Shown in pieces: positions 27,028 through 35,747 of a stretch of 64,000 nt of DNA (positions are counted from its first letter, which is position 1; every line of letters starts with the position of its first letter). The stretch comes from Brachybacterium massiliense (GTDB taxonomy: Bacteria > Actinomycetota > Actinomycetes > Actinomycetales > Dermabacteraceae). The position numbers and the translations under genes are program-made. The notes beneath the pieces were generated by a model that made no database searches, was not told the origin of the DNA, and was given only the letters and a program-made list of their open reading frames with translations. The stretch spans positions 372,001-436,000 of the forward strand of contig NZ_FXXB01000007.1 of the NCBI RefSeq assembly GCF_900184245.1. The letters are read 5' to 3'.

Positions 27028-28758
27028 CTAGCCGCGCCGCTTGCGACGTCCCAGATAGAGCTGTCGGAAACGGTGCTCCGAGTGCCGATCGCCCAGCAGG
27101 AGCAGCTGCCCCGGCGCCGAGGGGATCGACTCGGTGTCGTAGCCCAGGGTGCCGTCCTCGTCGAGGACCGCGACGATGTGACAGCCGGTGCGTCGCCGCA
27201 CCTCGTCGTCGCGCACCGAGCGGCGCACGAGCGAGGCCGGCCGCGGCACGAGGAAGAGCTCGTTGCCCTCGGCGACCAGGACGCGATGGCTCAGCCCGGC
27301 ATGGTTCCACAGGTCGGTCGCGCCGATCGTCGCGTAGGAGAGCACGCTGTCGGCGCCTGCGCGATAGAGCGTGGCGACGTTGCGCTCGTAGGTGGCGCGG
27401 GAGACGACCTGCAGCTCCGGGCGCAACCTCTTGCAGAACAGCGTCAGATAGACGTTGAGGTCGTCGTCCCGCGGAGTGACCAGCACGGCCGAGGCTTGTT
27501 CCAGACCGGCCCGCCTGAGCACTCGCTGATCGGCGGCATCGCCCTCGATCACCGCGTAGCTCGCCGTGCCCTCGAGCACCGAGTAGGAGTTCTCGACACG
27601 ACCCGGTGTCGCCTCGATGATCGTGTTGGGCACTCCTTCGTCGCTCAGGGCACGGGAGGCGGAGCGCCCCACCCGTCCCCCTCCCAGGATCACCACGGGG
27701 TCCTCGGAGAACTCCGAGCACTGGAACTGCTCGTCCCACTGCGCGAGATCGGCCTCCAGCCCAGCCAGCACGAGCACCGTCCCGTCGGTGATCCGCACAT
27801 CCGGTGCCATCGGTCGCAGCCGGCCCTTGCGCATGATCGCCAGGATCCGCACCCGCGAGCGCAGCAGGTCCACCGCCTCACCCAGGGTGAGTCCCACCAG
27901 AGCGCTGCCACGGGCCGCCGCCTCGGCGATGATCGTGGTGCCGAAGCTGCCGATGGTATGGAAGCGCCCGGTGGAACCGAGCACGCGGGAGGCCATCTCG
28001 CGCCCCAGCACGGCACCGAGCTCGAGCACGTGATCGGCGCCGGCGAGGTCGAGCACGTCGACGGAGACCGGCTTGGACGCGGTCACGGCGATCGGCACGC
28101 GCGCCGCAGCCTGTCGCACGGTGAAGGCCACGTTGGTGTTCGCGGTGTCGGAGAGCGTGGAGACCACCATCCGTGCCCGCGATGCGCCGGCGCTGCGATA
28201 GGTCGCCGCAGAGTCGAGAGGCCCCACGACCACGTTCCGTCCCTGGTCGTGCAGCTCTCCGGCGAGGGTCGCGTCCTCGAGCACCACGACGGCCGGGACG
28301 CGCGAGCGTTCTGCCCGGGCGGCGAAGGTCTGCGTGACCGCGTCGGACCCCACCAGCAGCACGTGGTCGCGGAGCGCGGGCGGGACCCGGCGCGGGGTGC
28401 GGGCGGCGCGGCGTCGGTCCAGCCAGGGGGTGACCACGTACTGGATCACGAAGAACGGGAGCAGCACCAGCATGTAGACGACTCCGCTCAGGAGCACCCA
28501 CAGCGAGAACAGGCGGCCCGCGTCCGAGGTGAAGGTGATGTCGCCGTATCCGAGGGTCGACATGGTGGTGATGGTCCAGTAGACGGCGCCGATCCAGGAG
28601 CGTTCGCCGGGCTCCAGCTGCGTCAGCGCCATGAAACAGATGGAATGGACCACGACCATCAGCACGCCGATCCCGAGGATCACCGCCCCTGCCCGTGAGC
28701 GTCGGCCGACGAACAGGAGCCGATCCGCACGTCGTCGTTCAGCAGGTGACCGACCCAT
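27028..28758 (-). CDS. Potassium channel with two TrkA-N/RCK modules
   Basis: 576 residues. Two TMs (about 24-46 and 84-112) flank a pore helix and selectivity filter TLGYGD (68-73). The cytoplasmic part has two RCK/TrkA-N domains (starting near DHVLLVGSD and PVVILGGGRVGRSASRALS) plus TrkA-C-like segments, as in Kch or MthK-type channels with duplicated RCK. ATG 28758 has GGAGAGG 6 nt upstream. Starts at 28782 and 28836 are in frame but lack a ribosome site. Likely a ligand-gated K+ channel; the second module's GGGRVG loop suggests NAD(H) or nucleotide binding. Confidence 0.9.
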   Translation of the reverse strand: MGRSPAERRRADRLLFVGRRSRAGAVILGIGVLMVVVHSICFMALTQLEPGERSWIGAVYWTITTMSTLGYGDITFTSDAGRLFSLWVLLSGVVYMLVLLPFFVIQYVVTPWLDRRRAARTPRRVPPALRDHVLLVGSDAVTQTFAARAERSRVPAVVVLEDATLAGELHDQGRNVVVGPLDSAATYRSAGASRARMVVSTLSDTANTNVAFTVRQAAARVPIAVTASKPVSVDVLDLAGADHVLELGAVLGREMASRVLGSTGRFHTIGSFGTTIIAEAAARGSALVGLTLGEAVDLLRSRVRILAIMRKGRLRPMAPDVRITDGTVLVLAGLEADLAQWDEQFQCSEFSEDPVVILGGGRVGRSASRALSDEGVPNTIIEATPGRVENSYSVLEGTASYAVIEGDAADQRVLRRAGLEQASAVLVTPRDDDLNVYLTLFCKRLRPELQVVSRATYERNVATLYRAGADSVLSYATIGATDLWNHAGLSHRVLVAEGNELFLVPRPASLVRRSVRDDEVRRRTGCHIVAVLDEDGTLGYDTESIPSAPGQLLLLGDRHSEHRFRQLYLGRRKRRG

Positions 28759-28909
28759 CGCCGCCCTCTCCGTAGTCCTCATAGCGAGCCGCTCAGCCCC
28801 GGGACGTCGTCCCGGTGGGGCGGCTCTCCGGAGCACAGTAGGGCCCGATATCGGCCGGACGCACGTGCTGCGCGGGAGATGAGCAGTCCGTCACCGACTG
28901 CCCCGGTGC

Positions 28910-29578
28910 TCAGCTCTCCGGGTCCTGCTGCCAGGCGTGGGCGACGAGCTCGGCGAGCGCCTCGGTGTCGATCACGTCGAGGGAGCGCACCCACACGCAG
29001 GCCACGCCGGTGCGATGCTTCCCGAGCCTGCCCAGCAGCTCCTCGGAGCGCGGATGGCCCTGCAGCCCGTAGAGGGCGAGCTCGGCCCTGCGGGGGCTGA
29101 AACCGATCTGGAAGGTGTCCCCCTCGCGCCCGGTGGCGTAGCGATAGTGGACCTCGCCGTAGCCGATCATGCTGGGGCCCCACATCGTGGCCCGTTCCCC
29201 CGTGACCTCGTCGAACATCTCCAGCAGTTGTGCGCCTTCACGGCTGCGCCGGGCATCGAGGCCGGCGACGTACTGCGCCGGATCCACCTGCGTGGCATGG
29301 GTGACGATGTCCTTGGCGACCGTGCCGGTCGCGCCCTTGGTGAGGACCGTGCCCCGCGTCTGCGGAGCAGGCGGGTGCACGAGGGACGCGCCGTGCTCGG
29401 TGAGCACGGCCTGGAGGCGCCGACCGGCGGCGGGGCCCACGCCGTGCAGCTGCTGGAGCTCCGTCCAGTCGCGGCCCGCGAGATCGCCGACGGTGCGCAG
29501 CCCGTGCTCGGCCAGGGCCCCCGCGGCGGGGCGGCCAACGCCCGGGACGTCGACGATGAGGCTGCTCAGAGCCTGCAT
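28910..29578 (-). CDS. Helix-hairpin-helix plus DUF1801 fusion protein
   Basis: 222 residues. The first 75 contain two helix-hairpin-helix-like turns (DVPGVGRPAAGALAEHGLRT and LQQLHGVGPAAGRRLQAVL), as in TfoX-C or RuvA-type DNA-binding modules. The C-terminal 130 residues are a DUF1801 (YdhG-like) domain: EMFDEVTGERATMWGPSMIG, then GFSPRRAELALYGLQ and KHRTGVACVWVRSLDVID. DUF1801 is usually stand-alone, so the fusion is notable. It follows lacI by 19 bp on the same strand but has its own TATCCT box 6 nt before ATG, suggesting a leaderless transcript. Confidence 0.8.
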   Translation of the reverse strand: MQALSSLIVDVPGVGRPAAGALAEHGLRTVGDLAGRDWTELQQLHGVGPAAGRRLQAVLTEHGASLVHPPAPQTRGTVLTKGATGTVAKDIVTHATQVDPAQYVAGLDARRSREGAQLLEMFDEVTGERATMWGPSMIGYGEVHYRYATGREGDTFQIGFSPRRAELALYGLQGHPRSEELLGRLGKHRTGVACVWVRSLDVIDTEALAELVAHAWQQDPES

Positions 29579-29597
29579 GGCTTCAGGATAGGCGGAC

Positions 29598-30620
29598 TCA
29601 GACGAGCGCGTCTGCCCCATCGGGCCGGGCGATCGAGCCGCGGGGGACGAACTGCGTGGGCAGCGCGATGTGCGCGGGCGCGCCCACCTGTGCGTTCACA
29701 GTGCTCGACCCACCCGCGCCCGCTGCCCCGTGGAGCATGTCGATCGCGCGCACCCCCATGTCGTAGCGGGGCACGCGGATGGTGGCCAGGCCCGGCGTGA
29801 CCATCGCGGAGAAGGGGATGTCATCCCAGCCCACCACGCTGATCTGGCCGGGCACGTCCACGCCGTAGCTGCGCAGGCGCTCCATCAGCGCGAGCGCCAT
29901 CAGGTCGTTGTAGACCAGCACCGCGGTGGTGGCGGTCTGCAGCAGGGCCTCGGCCGCATCGCGGCCGCCGTCGGCGGTGGGAGGGAAGGCGCCGATCTCG
30001 CTCCATTCGAGCTCCGCCTCGGCGCAGAGCCGCTGGATCACGGTGCGGCGTGCCTGGTCCGAACGGCTGAGTGCTGGCCCGCCGGCGTAGCCGATCCGAC
30101 GGTGGCCCAGGCGGCGCAGGTGCTGCAGGGCGGCGGGGATGCCGGGCTCGGGATCCGCGTGAACCCCGGGAAGGCGGGGCGAGACGCGGTTGACCAGGCT
30201 CAGGGGGGTCAGGCGGGAGGCCTCCTCGAGGGAGTTCTCGTCCATCCGGCTCGAGCACAGCACGATGCCGTCCACCTGAAGCGCGAGCGTGCGCACGAGC
30301 GGCAGCTCGCCCTCGGGCGACTCCCCCGCATCGGTGATCAACAGCTGGGCGCCCAGCTGGTGGGCGCGGGCCTGCGCCCCCTTGAGCACGGCCGGGAAGA
30401 AGGGGTTCTCGAGGTCGGGGACGATCACCCCGTACACCCCGGAGCGCCCGGTGATCAGGGCCCGGGCGGTGCGGTTGGGGGCGTAGCCGAGGGTGTCGGC
30501 GGCCTCGCGCACGCGTGCCAGCGAGTCGGCCCCCACCATCTCGGGGCGCTGGAAGGCGCGGGAGGCCGTCGCGACGGAGACCCCTGCCTGCTGGGCCACG
30601 TCCTTGAGCGTCACCGCCAT
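29598..30620 (-). CDS. LacI-family transcriptional regulator
   Basis: 340 residues. LacI HTH at residues 4-23 (LKDVAQQAGVSVATASRAFQ) with a hinge helix near TARALITGRSG, then a periplasmic-binding-type effector domain (VVGWDDIPFSAMVTPGLATI). ATG 30620 has GGAGGAG just upstream; an in-frame ATG at 30644 would add eight residues without such a site. Divergent from uxaE, so uronate-responsive repression of the epimerase is the likely job (inference). Confidence 0.92.
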   Translation of the reverse strand: MAVTLKDVAQQAGVSVATASRAFQRPEMVGADSLARVREAADTLGYAPNRTARALITGRSGVYGVIVPDLENPFFPAVLKGAQARAHQLGAQLLITDAGESPEGELPLVRTLALQVDGIVLCSSRMDENSLEEASRLTPLSLVNRVSPRLPGVHADPEPGIPAALQHLRRLGHRRIGYAGGPALSRSDQARRTVIQRLCAEAELEWSEIGAFPPTADGGRDAAEALLQTATTAVLVYNDLMALALMERLRSYGVDVPGQISVVGWDDIPFSAMVTPGLATIRVPRYDMGVRAIDMLHGAAGAGGSSTVNAQVGAPAHIALPTQFVPRGSIARPDGADALV

Positions 30621-30663
30621 GCTCTCCTCCGATTCACGCGCCAATTCTCCGCATCACACCCTC

Positions 30664-30676
30664 TGCAACTTTTGCA
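30664..30676. promoter_or_regulatory. Candidate LacI operator 1
   Basis: TGCAA CTT TTGCA is a perfect 5-bp-arm inverted repeat in the lacI-uxaE spacer. A related TGCAATCG begins at operator 2. Confidence 0.45.
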
Positions 30677-30731
30677 CTCTCGCCCAGAGAGTATCCGAAT
30701 CATCGGCTTCCCTGCAGGCGACATCTATGCA

Positions 30732-30743
30732 ATCGTTTACGAT
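30732..30743. promoter_or_regulatory. Candidate LacI operator 2
   Basis: ATCGT TT ACGAT, a perfect inverted repeat about 60 bp before uxaE. LacI-type sites are commonly short palindromes of this kind. Confidence 0.45.
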
Positions 30744-30804
30744 ACTCAGCGATGCGACCGCCGGGACAGCGCCTGTCCCGCACCCATCCGGAACGGAGAA
30801 CCCC

Positions 30805-32238
30805 ATGACCCTGCGCAACGACTCCCTCGAGGCGAGCATCCGCTACGACGGCTCGACCCGCTCGCTCCAGCTGATCGCCTCCGCGGCGGAGGCCCTCGGC
30901 TCCTTCGAGGGTGAGGCCGCGGCCTCCGGTGACGGACACGTGCTCACCGGCCCCCTGTCCACCGTGAACGCCAAGGCCCTGCAGGCCGCCTTCCCGGCAC
31001 TGCGCCCGCAGAAGATCGGCGGCCACCGCACCTCCGTCGGCACCGGCGACCGCACGGGCCTGGCCACTCCCGGTCAGGCGCGCGCCTTCGCCGCCCAGGG
31101 CGCCGGCGTGATGCCGGTGCTCGCACAGCAGTCGATCCGCGAGATGGACCGCCTGGGCCGCAGCGCCCAGTCGGTGATGGACGACGCGGTCTTCGGCCTG
31201 GTCGAGGCGGGCTGGGACAGCGGCTTCGGCGCCGACTGCGACCACATCAAGACCACCGAGGGCATCGACCGGGGCCTCGAGGCCGGCTTCGTGATGTTCA
31301 CCCTGGATCCGGGCGACATGGTCGCCGACGTCACCGCCGGCGTCACCGAGGCGGACGCCGCGGCGCTGCCCTGGGACCAGCTCGAGGACTCCCTCGAGGA
31401 CCTCAAGCGGCGCTACGTGGGCATGACACTGGACGTCGGCCACAGCCGGATCGAGGTCACCGAGCAGGACGTCCTCACCGCCGCGGTGAAGTACGGCCGC
31501 GCCGTGGTCGAGGCGATGCGCCTGTACCGCCACGCCACCGAGAACGCCCGGCACGAGATCGAGATCGAGTTCGCGGTGGACGAGACCGCGTGGCTGACCA
31601 CCTTCTTCGAGCACTTCTACATGGCCAGCGAGCTCAAGCGCCTGGGCGCCTCCTGGTTCAGCTTCGCGCCGCGCTACGTGGACGGCTTCGAGAAGGGCCT
31701 GGACTTCCTGGGCGACGCGGAGGAGCTGCGCACCAACCTCGAGGCCCATCACGCGATCTCCCAGCAGTTCGGCGGCTACAAGATCTCCCTGCACTCGGGC
31801 TCGGACAAGTTCTCGATCTACCCGCTGTGCGTCGAGGCCACCCAGGGCCTGGTGCACCTGAAGACCTCGGGCACCAGCTACCTGTGCGGTGTCGAGATCG
31901 TCGCCGCCCACGATCCGGAGCTGTTCTCCACCATCTGGGACATCTCCCGCGCCTCCTATGTCGAGGCCCGGGCGAGCTACCAGGTCTCCGCGCACGAGGA
32001 CCGCACGCCCACCTCGCTCGAGGGCGTCGACTTGCTCGAGCTGATCCGCTCGAACGATGCCCGCCAGATCCTGCACGTGGGCTACGGCGACTCCCTCAAC
32101 GGCAAGGACGCCGCGGGCGCCTCGATCCACGATCGCTTCCTCGCGGTCGTCGCGGCGAACCAGGCCCAGCACACCGACGTCCTCGCCGCCCACATCGGCA
32201 AGCACGTCTCCCCCTTCGCGTCCGGTTTGAACGCCTGA
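30805..32238 (+). CDS. uxaE: Tagaturonate epimerase
   Basis: 477 residues, matching the UxaE family that interconverts D-tagaturonate and D-fructuronate, linking galacturonate catabolism to the fructuronate branch. Recognised by FGADCDHIKTTEGIDRGLEA, FTLDPGDMV, EIEFAVDETAWLTTFFEHFY, the KISLHSGSDKFSIYPLCVEA segment with the likely metal-binding His, and ILHVGYGDSLN. ATG 30805 has CGGAGAA upstream; the frame stays open much further upstream without a start signal. It is controlled by the divergent LacI protein, and no other uronate genes are in the window. Confidence 0.85.
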   Translation: MTLRNDSLEASIRYDGSTRSLQLIASAAEALGSFEGEAAASGDGHVLTGPLSTVNAKALQAAFPALRPQKIGGHRTSVGTGDRTGLATPGQARAFAAQGAGVMPVLAQQSIREMDRLGRSAQSVMDDAVFGLVEAGWDSGFGADCDHIKTTEGIDRGLEAGFVMFTLDPGDMVADVTAGVTEADAAALPWDQLEDSLEDLKRRYVGMTLDVGHSRIEVTEQDVLTAAVKYGRAVVEAMRLYRHATENARHEIEIEFAVDETAWLTTFFEHFYMASELKRLGASWFSFAPRYVDGFEKGLDFLGDAEELRTNLEAHHAISQQFGGYKISLHSGSDKFSIYPLCVEATQGLVHLKTSGTSYLCGVEIVAAHDPELFSTIWDISRASYVEARASYQVSAHEDRTPTSLEGVDLLELIRSNDARQILHVGYGDSLNGKDAAGASIHDRFLAVVAANQAQHTDVLAAHIGKHVSPFASGLNA

Positions 32239-32252
32239 TCCCGCCTCTCCTC

Positions 32253-32288
32253 GACGGCCGGTCCGTGCTGCGGCACGGGTCGGCCGTC
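32253..32288. terminator. Terminator between uxaE and DUF6328 gene
   Basis: Sixteen-nt arms starting GACGGCC (32253-32268) and ending GGCCGTC (32273-32288), with two wobble-type positions in the middle and a 4-nt loop. Genes on both sides converge here. Confidence 0.8.
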
Positions 32289-32798
32289 TCAGCTGTGCAC
32301 CCGTCGCGCCACCCGGTGCGGCAGCAGCACCAGCAGCCCTGCCATCAGGGTCAGCAGCACCAGCCCGACGGCAGCAGCGATCTCGCGGCTGAGCACCACG
32401 TCGATCACGAAGACCGCCACCGCGCTCAGCAGCACGCCGAGCAGCAGGATCGCGGTGCGCAACAGGGTGTTGGCGGTCTTGACCATCTCGTCCTTGACGC
32501 GCCGGCGGAACAGCCGCCGGTGCATGCCCACCGGTGTCAGCAGGAGGGCGACGATCAGCAGGGAGAGCAGCAGCAGTCCGACGTACCAGCCGACCTGCAC
32601 CGCGTCGAGGTGCTCGAAACGGTCCTGGAAGGGCAGGACCACAAGGAAGGCGGCGAGGATCTGCGACCCGGTCTGGAGCACGCGGATCTCCTGGAGGAGC
32701 TCGTTCCAGTTGCGGTCCAGCCGCTGTGCCGAGGATTCCTCGCGGTCGTAGCGGCCGGAGCTCTCCTGCCCGGCCGGTGCACCGTCGTAGACGCCCAT
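32289..32798 (-). CDS. DUF6328 membrane protein
   Basis: 169 residues, four hydrophobic segments arranged in two hairpins. The conserved DUF6328 start RLDRNWNELLQEIRVLQTGS precedes TM1 (about residue 47), with LPFQDRFEHLD between TM1 and TM2 and the basic VGMHRRLFRRRVKDEMVK loop between the hairpins. No ribosome site: TAGACT is 6 nt before ATG, so probably leaderless. Function unknown. Confidence 0.85.
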   Translation of the reverse strand: MGVYDGAPAGQESSGRYDREESSAQRLDRNWNELLQEIRVLQTGSQILAAFLVVLPFQDRFEHLDAVQVGWYVGLLLLSLLIVALLLTPVGMHRRLFRRRVKDEMVKTANTLLRTAILLLGVLLSAVAVFVIDVVLSREIAAAVGLVLLTLMAGLLVLLPHRVARRVHS

Positions 32799-32882
32799 CT
32801 GCCCAGTCTAGGAGCAGGCACCTGCCTAGCCGCTCCGACGGCCGTGGCATGATGTGCGCCGACATGACGTGAGGAGTCGGGG

Positions 32883-33899
32883 ATGCTGGGTGCGTTGTTC
32901 GGGACCGCTTTCTGGTGGGCGGTCTACCTGCTGGTCTTCCGGCGGGACCGCCGACGGGTGCGCAACGGGGTGCTGCTGCTGATCGCGCTGTACTCGAGCC
33001 TGTCGACGCTGGCCCGGCTGGTCACGACCACGCTGCCGATGGGGGACCTGCTGGTCCTCGCCGGCGCCGCGGTCGCGCTGCTGGGCGTGGTGGTGCTCGG
33101 GGTGTTCATGGTCTTCAACGGCCTGACCATGGTGCGCAAGGAGGGCCGCTCGCTGGGCAATCTGCTCTCGGGGGTGGTGGGGCTGGCCCTGCTGGGCGCG
33201 CCGGTGGCGGCCTCCGCTCTCGTGCTCACGATGACCCCGGCAGGGCTGGGTGCCGGGGCGCTGCTGGCCCTGCTGTCCCTCCACATGGGGCTGGCGTTCC
33301 TGGTGTTCTTGTGCGCCTCGGTGCCCTATCAGCTGTTCCCGCGGCAGCTCCGCACCGGCGGGATCATCATCCACGGCTCGGGGCTGGTGAACGGCAGGGT
33401 GCCGAAGCTGCTGCGCAGCCGGCTGGACCGGGCGGTGACGGAGCGGGAGCGCCTGCTGGCCCTGGGTGAGGATCCGCTGCTGGTCCCCTCGGGCGGGCAG
33501 GGCGAGGACGAGTCGCGCCCGGAGGGCGAGGCGATGGCCGAGTACCTCATCGAGGAGGCCGGCATCCCCGCCGAGCGGGTCCATACCGAGACCGAATCCC
33601 GCACCACCGAGGAGAACCTGCGCTTCTCGCACCGGATCCTCGACGAGGCCGGCCACCAGGCGCCCTATGTGGTCTCCACCAGTCGGTACCACGCCTTCCG
33701 CGCCGCGCTGCTGGCGCGCTCGCTCGGCTACGCCGACGAGGCGATCGGTGGGCCCACGACGTTCTACTACGTCCCCAGCGCCACCCTGCGCGAGTTCCTG
33801 GCGATCCTCTCGTATCGCAAGGTGTGGCTGGCGGTGTCCTTCCTGCCCTCGCTCGCCTTCGTGGCAGTGCTGGTGCGGGCGGCGACGCTCAGCGGCTGA
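32883..33899 (+). CDS. YdcF/DUF218-family membrane protein
   Basis: 338 residues. Four or five N-terminal TMs (to about residue 155) precede a DUF218 domain starting at IIIHGSGLVNGRVPKLL. Family landmarks: LVPSGGQGEDESRPEGEAMA, ETESRTTEENLRFSH and VVSTSRYHAFRAALLARSLG. DUF218 proteins include SanA/ElyC-type envelope factors of unsettled biochemistry. ATG 32883 follows GTGAGGAG. A C-terminal TM closes the protein. Confidence 0.9.
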   Translation: MLGALFGTAFWWAVYLLVFRRDRRRVRNGVLLLIALYSSLSTLARLVTTTLPMGDLLVLAGAAVALLGVVVLGVFMVFNGLTMVRKEGRSLGNLLSGVVGLALLGAPVAASALVLTMTPAGLGAGALLALLSLHMGLAFLVFLCASVPYQLFPRQLRTGGIIIHGSGLVNGRVPKLLRSRLDRAVTERERLLALGEDPLLVPSGGQGEDESRPEGEAMAEYLIEEAGIPAERVHTETESRTTEENLRFSHRILDEAGHQAPYVVSTSRYHAFRAALLARSLGYADEAIGGPTTFYYVPSATLREFLAILSYRKVWLAVSFLPSLAFVAVLVRAATLSG

Positions 33900-33926
33900 G
33901 GCCGCCGGGCCGTGCCGCCCTCCAGC

Positions 33927-34544
33927 TCAGCCTCGCGAATCGAGCGCCCGCACGCCGCGCCAGGCGGCGGGGATCAGCACGGCGGCCATCGCGGCCTTGA
34001 CCAGGCCGCCGGGGATGAAGGGCCACAGGCCCGCGGCGAGCACTCCACCGAGGCCCAGCTCGGCGCCCATCACGGCGTCGAGGATCATGGCGAGGTAGGG
34101 GACGCCGAACAGGAAGGGCACCGCGCTCGCGGCGACGAAGCCGACCATGGCCAGCAGCGGGGTGCGGTCCCAGGAGCGCTCGGCGAACCAGCCCGCCACG
34201 AAGGCGGCGGGCACGAAGCCGAGGAGGAAGCCGAAGCTCGGCGAGAGCACCGAGGCGGGGCCGCCGCTGAACTCGGCGAACACCGGGGCACCGGCGAGGC
34301 CGATGAGGAGGTAGGTCAGCAGCGCGGCCGCGCCGCGGCGGGAGCCCAGCGCCGCACCGACCAGGATCACGCCGAGGGTCTGCCCTGTGATCGGCACGAG
34401 CGGCAGCGGGATCGTGACCTGTGCGAGGAGGGAGACGACGCCGACGCCGGCGAGCACCAGGCCCGCATCCTGCAGGCGCGTGCGGTGCGGGGCCAGAACA
34501 TCGGCCAGGACGGGGCGGCGGGCCGGGACGGCGATCGCGGACAT
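33927..34544 (-). CDS. bioY: BioY biotin transporter S component
   Basis: 205 residues, six TMs. The family core ITGQTLGVILVGAALGSRRG and YLLIGLAGAPVFAEFSGGPA is followed by SPSFGFLLGFVPAAFVAGW. BioY binds biotin and works with shared EcfA/EcfT energising proteins, none of which is adjacent. ATG 34544 has GAGGAG 5 nt upstream; the frame extends to 35150 but would run through the divergent dehydrogenase. Confidence 0.93.
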   Translation of the reverse strand: MSAIAVPARRPVLADVLAPHRTRLQDAGLVLAGVGVVSLLAQVTIPLPLVPITGQTLGVILVGAALGSRRGAAALLTYLLIGLAGAPVFAEFSGGPASVLSPSFGFLLGFVPAAFVAGWFAERSWDRTPLLAMVGFVAASAVPFLFGVPYLAMILDAVMGAELGLGGVLAAGLWPFIPGGLVKAAMAAVLIPAAWRGVRALDSRG

Positions 34545-34700
34545 GGGGCTCCTCAGGGACGGGACGGATGAAGCAGGGGCCAGCCTACGACGCGGGCGGA
34601 GTCCCTGTTCACGCAGTGATCTCCTTTTGCCCGTGCAGAGGCGATCTGCAAGCGTTGGCGTACAGGAAGCGGTAGTCGGGAGTCCGGGAGCAGAGCACTG

Positions 34701-35723
34701 ATGAGAGCCGTCCACGTCACCACGCCGGGCACCGCGGAGGTCGTCGAGCTCGACGATCCCACCCCCGCACCGGGCGAAGCGCTGCTGCGGGTGCGCTTCG
34801 CCGGGATCTGCGGCTCCGATGTGCAAACGTTCCTGGGCACCCAGCCCTTCGCGTCCTATCCGCGGGTTCCCGGTCACGAGTTCTCGGCCGAGATCGTCGA
34901 GATCAACGGGGTCAGCGACCGCTTCTCCCCCGGAGACGTGGTCACCGCCGTCCCCTACTTCCAAGACGGCACCTGCTACGCGTGCCGGCGCGGGCTGCTC
35001 AACGCGTGCGAGCACAACGAGACGATGGGCGTCCATCGCGACGGCGCGTTCCAGGAGCTGCTGACGATGCCGCTGGACCGGCTGCACCGGGCCGACGGGG
35101 TGGATACCCGCGATCTCGCGCTGGTCGAGCCGTTCTCGATCGGCTATCACGCGGTGCGTCGGGCTCAGGTGGCCGAGGGCGAGCGCGTGCTCGTGATCGG
35201 TGCGGGCGCGATCGGGCTGCTGACGATGCTCTCGGCGCTCACGCGCGGGGCGCAGGTGTGGGTCGCGGACGTCGTCCCCGCGCGCCTCGGGGTCGCGGTC
35301 TCCATGGGCGCGCGCGGCACCTTCGACCTGCGCACGGCGAGCATCCCGGAGGCGGTCGCCTCCGCGACCGACGGCGACGGCTTCGACGTGGTGTGCGAGG
35401 CGACCGGCCTGCCCGTCTCCTTCACCAACGCGATCGAGGCCGCGGCCCAGGGCGCCCGGCTGGTGCTGATCGGCAACGGCACCCGAGAGGTCACCTTCAA
35501 CCAGTCCGTGCTGATCAAGAAGGAGCTGGACGTGCTCGGCTCGCGCAACAGCCGGGAGGTCTTCGGGACGCTGGTCGACCTGCTCGAGCGCGGCGCGGTG
35601 GACGTCTCCCCGCTGCGCACCAGGATCGTGCCGTTCACGGAGGCGACGCAGGCTCTCGAGGGGGCCGCGGCCGGCGCGGGCGAGGACCTCAAGGTGCTGA
35701 TCGAGTTCCCGCCCGCTCCCTGA
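34701..35723 (+). CDS. Zinc-type alcohol dehydrogenase, polyol/aldonate (LgoD-like)
   Basis: 340 residues, MDR superfamily. Catalytic zinc ligands are seen at FAGICGSDV (Cys) and VPGHEF (His-Glu). NAD(P)-binding GAGAIGLL lies near residue 175. The structural zinc loop reads DGTCYACRRGLLNAC, so three Cys are present and the first is replaced. Similarity to E. coli LgoD-type L-galactonate dehydrogenase is suggested by QPFASYPRVPGHEF, NETMGVHRDGAFQE and LGSRNSREVF, but the sugar substrate is unproven. Divergent from bioY across 156 bp that show no clear operator. Confidence 0.85.
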   Translation: MRAVHVTTPGTAEVVELDDPTPAPGEALLRVRFAGICGSDVQTFLGTQPFASYPRVPGHEFSAEIVEINGVSDRFSPGDVVTAVPYFQDGTCYACRRGLLNACEHNETMGVHRDGAFQELLTMPLDRLHRADGVDTRDLALVEPFSIGYHAVRRAQVAEGERVLVIGAGAIGLLTMLSALTRGAQVWVADVVPARLGVAVSMGARGTFDLRTASIPEAVASATDGDGFDVVCEATGLPVSFTNAIEAAAQGARLVLIGNGTREVTFNQSVLIKKELDVLGSRNSREVFGTLVDLLERGAVDVSPLRTRIVPFTEATQALEGAAAGAGEDLKVLIEFPPAP

Positions 35724-35747
35724 GCCGGCCCCGTAGCGGGCGCCGAC

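Noticed and set aside
26692-28698. 668-codon frame on the plus strand
   Set aside because: Antisense to the potassium channel and peroxiredoxin; low-complexity His/Gln/Gly-rich translation.
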